Below, one piece after another: positions 54,834 to 64,000 of a stretch of 64,000 nt of DNA. Every line of letters begins with the position of its first letter. Positions within the stretch are counted from its first letter, which is position 1. The position numbers were made by a program, and so were the translations under genes. Source of the stretch: Rhodococcus sp. 14-1411-2a (GTDB lineage Bacteria; Actinomycetota; Actinomycetes; Mycobacteriales; Mycobacteriaceae); the NCBI RefSeq assembly GCF_002259485.1, contig NZ_NPGA01000017.1:1-64000 (forward strand), written 5' to 3'. A model generated the notes under the pieces. The model searched no databases, was not told where the DNA came from, and saw nothing but the letters and a program-made list of their open reading frames with translations.

Positions 54834-55556
54834 TCACCCCTCGGGCAGCGGCTGCGCACCCTTCTCGGCGAGCATCTGCTTCATCAGCGTCGACTCGCTG
54901 GTCTGGGTGGCGACCATGGAGTTCGCCAGATTGATCACCGCCGGTGACTGCGCGTGAGTCTGCGCGTACTCCATCATCGCCAGGCCGCCCTCGTGGTGGC
55001 GCAGCATGAGTTGCAGGAACATCACGTCGACATCCGAGCCGGTGGCCTGGCGAAGAGCGGCGAGCTCAGCGGAACTGGCCATGCCCGGCATGGCCCTGGT
55101 GGGATCCGAGGATCCGGGATCCATGGACATTCCGCCCATCGAGTGACCGTGCGAGTCGTCCTCGGCCATCCAGTTCATGTAGCCGTCGGTCGAGATCGGT
55201 GCTCGGTCCCACAGGGCCAACCAGCCCTGCATCTGTCCCACCTGGTTCTGCTGCGAGGTGAGCATGTCGAACGCCAGGCTCTTGACTGCCTGATCCGGCG
55301 CGTTGGTCAACGCCACCGCCGCCATCTCGATCGCCTGGTTGTGGTGCACGGTCATGTCCTGCGCGAAGCCGACGTCCACCGAGTCCGCAGCAGGTGCGGT
55401 GTCGTCGTCCCGGAACGGACTCTGCACCAGAAAGCCCAGCGCGAAACCGATCGCCAGCACGGCGGTCAGCGCCAGCGCCACCAGCGCGGTGCGCTGGCTC
55501 GGCTTGGTGGCGGACGCGGTGGCGTCCGCGCTGTCGGTTGTCGTGGGCTCGGTCAT
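54834..55556 (-). CDS. DUF305 membrane-anchored protein
   Basis: The 240-residue protein has one N-terminal membrane segment (ALVALALTAVLAIGFALGFLV) and an extracytoplasmic domain with two DUF305 repeats. They show FAQDMTVHHNQAIEMAAVAL and, later, MFLQLMLRHHEGGLAMMEYA. The paired His and Met residues, and a Met/His-rich loop (SHGHSMGGMSMDPG), suggest binding of copper or a similar metal. Its ATG overlaps the stop of the DUF3105 gene, so the two act together. Confidence 0.9.
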   Translation of the reverse strand: MTEPTTTDSADATASATKPSQRTALVALALTAVLAIGFALGFLVQSPFRDDDTAPAADSVDVGFAQDMTVHHNQAIEMAAVALTNAPDQAVKSLAFDMLTSQQNQVGQMQGWLALWDRAPISTDGYMNWMAEDDSHGHSMGGMSMDPGSSDPTRAMPGMASSAELAALRQATGSDVDVMFLQLMLRHHEGGLAMMEYAQTHAQSPAVINLANSMVATQTSESTLMKQMLAEKGAQPLPEG

Positions 55557-56437
55557 CAGTTGGTGGGTACCTGAAGATCGCTCGGCAGCTGAACTCCGCC
55601 GGTGCCGCCGGTCTCGCTTGCGTCGGGGGTGATGCCGGCACCGTCCATCGGTACCGCGTCCGCGCCGGGTGCAGAGGCGTCGAACAGGGGTGGGTTGTCC
55701 GGATCGAATGCGTTGTCACCGGTTCCCGGGACCGATGCGCAGCTGGCGCCGACCTCGGGGTAGGCGAAACGGTTGAGGCGCAGGGCGGAGATGAACTGGC
55801 CGATGCGTTCGTCGTCCACGCTGTCCAACTTGAGCTGGTGGCCCCAGGACTGCAGCGAGACCGGGGAATCGAGGCCGGGGTACGGCGACATCATCATCTG
55901 CGTTTCACCGTCGACGCGATCGGCCAGCGACTGGACCTGGTCCTCGTTCAGATCGTCGGGGTTGTAGGTGACCCAGACGGCACCGTGCTCGAGCGAGTGC
56001 ACGGCATTCTCGGTGCGAATGGCCTCGGGGTACACGATTCCCGTGCAGGTGGCCCACACGGCATCGTGCGGTCCACCGAACGGCGGCGACTGGTCGTAGG
56101 CGACCCGCTGCGTGCGCCCGACGTGCAGAGCCGCGGGGTACTCCTGGATCGCGACACCCTCGATGCCGGTCGACGGATCCTGATTGGCCTCGCTCGGCGC
56201 GAACTTCTGCGCCTCGGCGCGGTCCTGGTACTTCGGATACAGATTGATCCCGAGGCCCGCAACGAGACCGACGACGACAACGACACCGGCAACCGTCAGC
56301 CAGGGAATCTGCCTGCCCGTCGCGGTGGGCACGCCGCCCTTCTTCTTGCGAGCTGACTTCTTGTTGGCTGCATTGATGGCTTTGTCTGCCTTCGCAGCCG
56401 ACTTGTTCTGACTGCCTTTGTCGGGACCCGTTGGCAT
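55556..56437 (-). CDS. DUF3105 membrane-anchored protein
   Basis: The 293-residue protein has a Lys-rich cytosolic tail (ANKKSARKKKGG), one membrane segment (WLTVAGVVVVVGLVAGLGI) and an outer domain with the DUF3105 signature CTGIVYPEAIRTENAVHSLE, followed by HGAVWVTYNPDDL. The C-terminal 70 residues are Pro/Gly/Asp-rich and probably disordered. The two conserved histidines and a cysteine could bind metal. It is co-transcribed with the DUF305 gene. Confidence 0.88.
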   Translation of the reverse strand: MPTGPDKGSQNKSAAKADKAINAANKKSARKKKGGVPTATGRQIPWLTVAGVVVVVGLVAGLGINLYPKYQDRAEAQKFAPSEANQDPSTGIEGVAIQEYPAALHVGRTQRVAYDQSPPFGGPHDAVWATCTGIVYPEAIRTENAVHSLEHGAVWVTYNPDDLNEDQVQSLADRVDGETQMMMSPYPGLDSPVSLQSWGHQLKLDSVDDERIGQFISALRLNRFAYPEVGASCASVPGTGDNAFDPDNPPLFDASAPGADAVPMDGAGITPDASETGGTGGVQLPSDLQVPTN

Positions 56438-56578
56438 CGCTGTAGTTGCTCTCTCAGTCGTGGAAAGGTGGTGTTCGGTTGCGCTGGTGATGCGTATCTG
56501 CTGGTGACAGCATCGTCCGATGACCATCAGCGCAGAGCGCCCTCACTGTACGTTCTCTGCCTGAGAGCGTGCTCAGAG

Positions 56579-56597
56579 CCTGCGCGGACCGCGCAGG
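56579..56597. other. strong hairpin upstream of argS
   Basis: CCTGCGCG and CGCGCAGG form a perfect 8-bp stem around a GAC loop. It lies 72 bases before the argS start and 142 bases from the DUF3105 start. It may be a terminator for read-through or part of the divergent promoter region. Confidence 0.5.
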
Positions 56598-56654
56598 CCG
56601 AGGTTGCTCGCCGGCAGACGGGCAGTGGATGCGAGGACGCCGCGCACCAGCCAA

Positions 56655-56660
56655 TAGGAT
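56655..56660 (+). promoter_or_regulatory. candidate -10 box of leaderless argS transcript
   Basis: TAGGAT ends eight bases before the GTG at 56669, a spacing that would start the mRNA at or next to the codon. The same bases could instead act as a weak AGGAT ribosome site. Confidence 0.4.
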
Positions 56661-56668
56661 AGCTACCT

Positions 56669-58321
56669 GTGACTCCCGCCGATCTTGCCGAATTGCTTCA
56701 CGCGACCGCCGCGAAGGTGCTTGCCGACCGCGGCCTGGATGCATCAGTCCTCCCTGCGAAGCTGACCGTCGAGCGTCCTCGCAATCCCGAGCACGGCGAC
56801 TACGCGACCAACGTGGCACTCCAGGTCGCGAAGAAGGCCGGAGCCAACCCCCGCGACTTCGCCGGCTGGCTCGCCGAGGCTCTCGCGGCCGAGGCCGCGA
56901 TCGACAGCGCCGACGTCGCAGGTCCCGGGTTCCTGAACATCAGGTTGGCCGCTGCAGCGCAGGGCGAAATCGTTGCCCGCGTGCTCGCCGAAGGCGCGGC
57001 CTTCGGCAGCGGTTCCTCGATGACGGGCAAGAAGGTCAATCTCGAGTTCGTCTCGGCCAACCCGACCGGTCCGGTGCACCTCGGCGGTACCCGGTGGGCA
57101 GCCGTCGGCGATGCACTCGGTCGGATCCTGACCGCCCACGGGGCCGAGGTCACTCGCGAGTACTACTTCAACGATCACGGCGCACAGATCGCCCGGTTCA
57201 GTCGATCCCTGATCGCCGCGGCCAAGGGCGAACCCGCTCCGGAGAACGGCTACGCAGGCGAGTACATCGCCGAGATCGCCGAGCAGGTGCTGGTGCAGGA
57301 GCCGGAAGCGCTCGCGCTGGCCCCCGAGGCCCAGGAAGAGACGTTCCGAGCGATCGGCACCCAGCTGATGTTCGACCGGATCAAGGCCAATCTGCACGAG
57401 TTCGGCGTCGACTTCGATGTCTACTTCCACGAGAATTCGCTGTTCGACTCAGGTGAGGTCGAGAAGTCGGTCGAGTACCTCAAGAGCTCGGGGAGGCTCT
57501 ACGAGGAGGACGGTGCCTGGTGGCTACGGTCCACCGAGTACGGCGACGACAAGGATCGTGTCGTCATCAAGAGCGACGGCAACGCCGCCTACATCGCCGG
57601 CGACATCGCCTACTTCCAGAACAAGCGGCAGCGCGGTTTCGATCTGTGCATCTACATGCTCGGAGCGGACCACCACGGATACATCGGACGCCTCAAGGCG
57701 GCCGCAGCTGCGTTCGGAGACGACCCCGCGACCGTCGAGGTGCTGATCGGCCAGATGGTCAACCTGGTGCGCGACGGTGTGGCCGTGAAGATGAGTAAGC
57801 GTGCCGGAACCGTCATCACCCTCGACGACCTGGTCGAAGCCATCGGCGTCGACGCCTCCCGGTACGTCATGATCCGGTCGTCCGTCGACTCCAGCATCGA
57901 CATCGACCTCGCCCTGTGGGCGAGCGCCAGCAACGAGAATCCGGTGTACTACGTCCAGTACGCCCACGCCCGCCTGGCCTCACTCGCGCGCAATGCCGCC
58001 GAACTGGGAATCAGCGCGCAGCAACCGGATCTGAGCCTGCTCACCCACGAGCAGGAAGGCGAGCTGATCAGGACGATCGGCGAGTACCCACGCGTGGTGG
58101 CCAGCGCCGCCGAACTACGCGAACCACACCGGATCGCCCGCTACCTCGAAGAGCTGGCGGGTGCCTACCACCGTTTCTACGGTGCGTGTCGAGTACTTCC
58201 ACAAGGAGACGAGGAGCCCGGACCTGTGAACACCGCACGACTGGCGTTGGGAAACGCGACCCGGCAGGTCCTGGCCAACGGCCTCGAACTGCTCGGGGTC
58301 AGCGCACCGGAGCGCATGTGA
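56669..58321 (+). CDS. argS: arginyl-tRNA synthetase
   Basis: The 550-residue class I synthetase has the N-terminal Arg-tRNA domain ([16 protein letters not shown]). The HIGH-type motif is [13 protein letters not shown] near 130, followed by [10 protein letters not shown], the active-site [16 protein letters not shown], and [16 protein letters not shown] as KMSKS. The C-terminal anticodon domain ends [12 protein letters not shown]. It charges tRNA-Arg. The lysA start overlaps its stop by GTGA. Confidence 0.97.
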   Translation: MTPADLAELLHATAAKVLADRGLDASVLPAKLTVERPRNPEHGDYATNVALQVAKKAGANPRDFAGWLAEALAAEAAIDSADVAGPGFLNIRLAAAAQGEIVARVLAEGAAFGSGSSMTGKKVNLEFVSANPTGPVHLGGTRWAAVGDALGRILTAHGAEVTREYYFNDHGAQIARFSRSLIAAAKGEPAPENGYAGEYIAEIAEQVLVQEPEALALAPEAQEETFRAIGTQLMFDRIKANLHEFGVDFDVYFHENSLFDSGEVEKSVEYLKSSGRLYEEDGAWWLRSTEYGDDKDRVVIKSDGNAAYIAGDIAYFQNKRQRGFDLCIYMLGADHHGYIGRLKAAAAAFGDDPATVEVLIGQMVNLVRDGVAVKMSKRAGTVITLDDLVEAIGVDASRYVMIRSSVDSSIDIDLALWASASNENPVYYVQYAHARLASLARNAAELGISAQQPDLSLLTHEQEGELIRTIGEYPRVVASAAELREPHRIARYLEELAGAYHRFYGACRVLPQGDEEPGPVNTARLALGNATRQVLANGLELLGVSAPERM

Positions 58322-59739
58322 GCGCACATCCGGCAGGACCCAAGCATGCCGACGCCCCCGCGAAGGAGTCGATGTCCCATCGCCCGGCCGACGCGTCGGA
58401 GATGACGACGCTGCCCGAGCAGGTGTGGCCCCGCAACGCCGAGCGCGGTGAGGACGGAACCGTCCGCCTCGCCGGAGTGTCGGTCACCGATCTCGCGGAG
58501 CAGTACGGCACACCGTTGTTCGTCGTCGACGAGGACGACTTCCGTTCGCGCTGCCGTGAGATGGCCGCCGCTTTCGGGGCACCCGAACGAGTTCACTACG
58601 CCTCCAAGGCTTTCCTGTGCGGCGAGATCGCACGCTGGGTGGCCGACGAAGGGCTCTCTCTCGACATCTGTTCCGGAGGCGAGTTGGCCATCGCGTTGGC
58701 CGCCGGATTCCCGGCCGACCGAATTGCCATGCACGGCAACAACAAATCGGTAGCCGAGCTCGAGGCGGGCGTGCGCGCAGGCGTCGAACATGTGGTGCTC
58801 GACTCCAACATCGAGATCGACCGTCTCGACGGCGTCGCCGGTGCGGCCGGTGTGGTGCAGGACGTTCTCATTCGCATCACCGTCGGTGTCGAGGCGCATA
58901 CCCACGAGTTCATCGCCACCGCGCACGAGGATCAGAAGTTCGGATTCTCGCTCGCCGACGGCTCTGCGCTCGACGCCGTCCGGCGCGTGTTCGCTGCCGA
59001 CAACCTTCGCCTCGTCGGACTGCACAGTCACATCGGTTCGCAGATATTCGAGGTCGACGGCTTCGAGTTGGCAGCGCACAAGGTCATCGGTCTGCTGCGA
59101 GACATCGTCTCGGAGTTCGGCGTCGACAAGACCGCGCAGATCTCGACTCTGGATCTCGGTGGCGGCATGGGTATTTCGTACGTGCCGAGTGACGATCCGC
59201 CGCCGGTGGAGCAGCTCGCGGCGAAGTTGACCACCATCGTGGAGACCGAGTCCACTGCAGTGGGTCTACCGGTCCCGACGATTGCCGTCGAGCCGGGCCG
59301 CGCCATCGCCGGACCGGGCACCGTCACGCTGTACGAGGTCGGCACGATCAAGGATGTCACCGTCGACAAGTCGACGCGTAGGCGTTACATCAGCGTCGAC
59401 GGCGGCATGAGCGACAACATCAGAACCTCGCTGTATCAGGCCGAATACGACTGTCGACTGGTCTCTCGCACGAGCGATGCCGAGGCCGTCGTGGCTCGGG
59501 TGGTCGGAAAGCATTGCGAGAGCGGCGACATCGTCATCAAGAACACATGGATGCCGGCAGACGTCGGGCCGGGTGACTTGCTCGCGGTAGCGGCCACAGG
59601 GGCCTACTGCTACTCCATGTCCAGTCGCTACAACCTGCTGACGCGGCCCGCTGTGGTTGCGGTCAAGGACGGGCACTCGCGCCTGATCCTGCGGCGGGAA
59701 ACCATCGAAGATCTGCTCAGCTTGGAGGTTCAGCCATGA
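58318..59739 (+). CDS. lysA: diaminopimelate decarboxylase
   Basis: The 473-residue PLP enzyme has the Schiff-base lysine in [10 protein letters not shown], the HGNNKS motif, [31 protein letters not shown] and the catalytic cysteine in [10 protein letters not shown]. It makes lysine from meso-diaminopimelate. GTG 58318 overlaps the argS stop; the first 35 residues are not conserved, and an ATG at 58372 is a possible alternative. The hom start overlaps its end. Confidence 0.96.
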   Translation: MSAHPAGPKHADAPAKESMSHRPADASEMTTLPEQVWPRNAERGEDGTVRLAGVSVTDLAEQYGTPLFVVDEDDFRSRCREMAAAFGAPERVHYASKAFLCGEIARWVADEGLSLDICSGGELAIALAAGFPADRIAMHGNNKSVAELEAGVRAGVEHVVLDSNIEIDRLDGVAGAAGVVQDVLIRITVGVEAHTHEFIATAHEDQKFGFSLADGSALDAVRRVFAADNLRLVGLHSHIGSQIFEVDGFELAAHKVIGLLRDIVSEFGVDKTAQISTLDLGGGMGISYVPSDDPPPVEQLAAKLTTIVETESTAVGLPVPTIAVEPGRAIAGPGTVTLYEVGTIKDVTVDKSTRRRYISVDGGMSDNIRTSLYQAEYDCRLVSRTSDAEAVVARVVGKHCESGDIVIKNTWMPADVGPGDLLAVAATGAYCYSMSSRYNLLTRPAVVAVKDGHSRLILRRETIEDLLSLEVQP

Positions 59740-61033
59740 CATCGAAGCCGATAGGCGTCGCCGTACTCGGACTCGGAAACGTCGGCAGCGAGGTCGTTCG
59801 GATCCTCACCGAGAACGCTGACGACTTCGAGGCGAGAGTCGGTGCGCCACTGGAGATTCGGGGCATCGCGGTGCGTCGGGTCGACGGCGATCGTGGAGTC
59901 CCGGCCGAGCTGCTCACCGACGATCCGGCCGAGCTCGTGGGCCGCGACGACGTCGACATCGTCGTCGAGGTTCTCGGCGGCATCGACATTCCCCGCAAGC
60001 TGGTGCTCTCTGCCCTGGAGAAGGGCAAGTCCGTCATCACGGCGAACAAGGCCCTGCTGGCCGAGTACACCGGGGAACTGGCCGACGCGGCCGAGAAGTC
60101 ACGTGCCGACCTGTATTTCGAGGCCGCCGTGGCCGGAGCCATTCCCGTGGTCCGACCGCTGATGCAGTCTCTCGCGGGTGACCGTGTGAACAAGGTTGCC
60201 GGCATCGTCAACGGCACCACGAACTTCATCCTCTCGGCCATGGACGAGACGGGCGCGGACTACGCCGAAACCCTCGCCGAGGCAGGGCGTCTGGGCTACG
60301 CCGAGGCCGACCCGACCGCCGACGTCGAAGGCTACGACGCTGCATCGAAGGCCGCCATCCTGGCGTCCATCGCATTCCACACGCGGGTCACTGCCGGTGA
60401 CGTCTACCGCGAGGGCATCAGCAAGATCACCTCGGACGATCTCGAAACCGCGAAATCCCTGGACTGCACCATCAAGCTGCTGGCCATCTGCGAGCGGATC
60501 GTCACGCCCAAGGGCAAGGAGCGAATCTCCGCTCGGGTCTACCCGGCGCTCGTTCCGCTGAACCACCCGTTGGCGTCGGTGAACGGTGCGTTCAACGCCG
60601 TGGTCGTCGAAGCAGAGGCCGCAGGCCGCCTGATGTTCTACGGCCAGGGTGCAGGCGGCGCGCCGACCGCGTCCGCAGTACTCGGCGACCTGGTGATGGC
60701 CGCTCGCAACAAGTTCTACGGCGGACGGGGTCCACTCGAATCCAAGTACGCCAAGCTCAAGGTGGCCCCCATGGGTGACATCCTCACTCGCTACTACGTC
60801 AGCATGCAGGTTGCCGACAAGCCAGGCGTTCTCGCCACCGTTGCGGCCGAGTTCTCCAAGCGTGACGTCAGCATCTCCACGGTGCGTCAGCAGGGCTCGG
60901 GTGACGGAGCCAGGCTCGTCGTCGTCACGCACCTCGCGGCCGACTCCGCACTGTCCGACACCGTTGCATCCCTCGAGCAGCTCGACGTCGTCGTTCACGT
61001 CGCCAGCGTTCTCCGATTGGAAGGCACCACCGT

Positions 61034-61037
<4 letters not shown>
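59736..61037 (+). CDS. hom: homoserine dehydrogenase
   Basis: The 433-residue enzyme has the Rossmann start [28 protein letters not shown], the catalytic region [12 protein letters not shown] and [16 protein letters not shown]. Its C-terminal ACT domain ([20 protein letters not shown]) usually gives threonine feedback control. It reduces aspartate semialdehyde to homoserine. ATGA overlaps couple it to lysA and thrC. Confidence 0.96.
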
Positions 61038-63053
<2,016 letters not shown>

Positions 63054-63361
63054 CAGACGCAGCAGTAGGGTTCTTGCCGAGTGGGGACAACGGCGCTATG
63101 GTGAACCCTGTCCGTACATCGTGCGCTTCAGACGCCGGTTTCGTCAGGGCATTCAGGTCGCTGTATTCGGGGGATTCAAACGTCCGAGTGATGTGACGCT
63201 CCTGACTCGATCCTTCCCGTGGTTCTCTGCGGTCCGGATCGATGGTGTCGTCGACGGGGTGCGTCGAACATGAACGGCAATATCCGAGCTCGGCAGAACG
63301 CCGAACTGCGGAACGAACCCTCGGCTGCGCATCGAGCGAGCGAGGGAAGGAAAGGACCTCC
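63054..63361 (+). other. long leader region of rho
   Basis: These 308 bases hold no supported gene. The promoter candidate is at its start, so the rho mRNA would have a 5' untranslated region of about 250 bases. The middle is relatively T-rich and pyrimidine-rich (around 63195-63230), which would suit Rho binding and autoregulation. A purine tract GGAAGGAAAGGA precedes the start codon. Confidence 0.55.
63074..63102 (+). promoter_or_regulatory. rho promoter candidate
   Basis: TTGCCG (63074-63079) and TATGGT (63097-63102) are separated by exactly 17 bases. The match to the housekeeping sigma-70 consensus is the best seen in this part of the window. Confidence 0.6.
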
Positions 63362-64000
63362 GTGACCGATACGGAACTTATCTCTGCGCCCGAAACGTCA
63401 CGCCGACGTGCTGGCCTGTCCGGAATGGTTCTCACCGAGCTCCGCAGCCTCGCTGGTGAACTCGGTATCAAGAGCGTTTCCGGGATGCGCAAGGGCGATC
63501 TGATCGCTGCGATTTCCGAGCGCCAATCGGGCAGCGCACCGGCAAAGACGGACGCACCGAAATCCGACGCACCCAAGTCGCGTCGCACTGCTGCATCCGC
63601 GCCGGTCGTCGAAGATCGGCCTGCAGCCGAGGCGGCACCGAAGCAGTCGGCTCCAGAAGCGCCGTCCTCGGACGCGCCGGCGACGCAATCGGGCGACTCT
63701 GCCGATGCCGCTCCCGAGACGGGCCGCCGAACACGCGGACGTCGTGCCGCAGGTCGGCGAGCCGGTGCTCCCGAACAGCTCCCACTCGACGACAGCAACG
63801 ATTCGGCCGGATCCGCTCCCGCGGCGACCGATTCACCCGCAGTCGCGCCGCAGGCGGAGAAGCCGGACGAGACCGGTGACAGCGCCGCCACCGAGCGCCC
63901 ACGCCGTAGTCGCGGCGACCGCAACCGCCAGGACGGGTCGGAACGCGAACCCCGTGACGCCGACGGCAACCGCGACAACGCGAACCGCGACTCCGGAAGC
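63362..64000 (+). CDS. rho: transcription termination factor Rho, N-terminal part
   Basis: The frame stays open from GTG 63362 to the last base, giving 213 residues. GLSGMVLTELRSLAGELGIK and MRKGDLIAAISERQ (about 17-60) match the Rho N-terminal helical domain. The rest is a low-complexity insertion, first rich in Ala, Pro, Asp and Ser, then in Arg, Asp and Asn (GDRNRQDGSE, ADGNRDNANR), typical of actinobacterial Rho. The RNA-binding and ATPase domains lie beyond the window. AAGGAAAGGA provides the ribosome site. The position after thrB matches mycobacterial gene order. Confidence 0.93.
   Translation, partial: MTDTELISAPETSRRRAGLSGMVLTELRSLAGELGIKSVSGMRKGDLIAAISERQSGSAPAKTDAPKSDAPKSRRTAASAPVVEDRPAAEAAPKQSAPEAPSSDAPATQSGDSADAAPETGRRTRGRRAAGRRAGAPEQLPLDDSNDSAGSAPAATDSPAVAPQAEKPDETGDSAATERPRRSRGDRNRQDGSEREPRDADGNRDNANRDSGS

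Noticed and set aside
54660..54834. Integration site of a mobile element at the tRNA-Arg gene
   Set aside because: No duplicated tRNA end, integrase or composition change is present near it.
63098..63196. Upstream ORF in the rho leader
   Set aside because: Its ATG lies inside the -10 box, so it would not be on the transcript.

Overview
The window looks like a chromosomal segment of a high-GC actinobacterium of the Rhodococcus/Nocardiaceae type. It holds mycolata-type genes (the order argS-lysA-hom-thrC-thrB-rho, ligB, paired DUF3558 lipoproteins, an F420-type luciferase-fold oxidoreductase), uses GTG starts often, and packs its operons with ATGA/GTGA overlaps. Genus-level placement is inference from remembered gene order; no search was run.

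Layout. 1-141: 3' end of a 5S rRNA and its terminator. 142-1025: gene-free, very GC-rich, built of degenerate repeats. 1026-4339: two micro-ORFs with strong Shine-Dalgarno sites, a GNAT protein, an unrecognised nuclease-like protein, a colicin-immunity-like protein, an orphan HTH protein and an azoreductase. 4415-7780 (minus): a TPP riboswitch controlling tenA and an ABC importer, a thiamin-pyrimidine salvage operon. 7848-11687: sugar permease, secreted lipoprotein, carboxylesterase. 11708-11852: a short element with inverted-repeat ends, whose end sequence recurs at 50201. 11896-13410: ATP-dependent DNA ligase. 13512-21717: a nine-gene-like reductive pyrimidine catabolism operon (ureidopropionase, dihydropyrimidinase, F420-type oxidoreductase, four ABC transporter genes, class III aminotransferase) facing a GlcD-like flavoprotein gene. 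23191-25866: two DUF3558 lipoproteins, a small orphan protein, a peptidase E and a HIT protein. 26112-28974: three-gene proton-translocating transhydrogenase. 29015-33491: a degenerate PAP2-like membrane protein, a second copy of the small orphan protein, a phosphotransferase, a thioesterase and a benzoate transporter.

33668-38492 is an N-acetylglucosamine unit: a GntR (NagR/DasR-like) regulator, split PTS components IIB and IIA, IIC, nagA and nagB, with two operator-like palindromes. 38494-44721 holds an SDH-L type dehydrogenase, an exported HNH nuclease, a quinone-oxidoreductase-like protein and an SNF2 helicase coupled to a SWIM zinc-finger protein. 44800-50188 is a complete valine degradation operon from isobutyryl-CoA to propionyl-CoA. 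50233-56437 carries mostly minus-strand genes: a short Hsp70/actin-fold ATPase, MarR, DUF2254, methyltransferase, coiled-coil protein, tRNA-Arg(CCG), DUF305 and DUF3105. 56669-64000 is the conserved argS-lysA-hom-thrC-thrB block followed by rho, which runs off the end.

Most of the window is catabolism and salvage: pyrimidines, thiamin pyrimidine, amino sugars, valine and aromatic acids. The parts least explained are the repeat field after the rRNA, the inverted-repeat element, the paired small proteins and the F420-type enzyme inside the pyrimidine operon.
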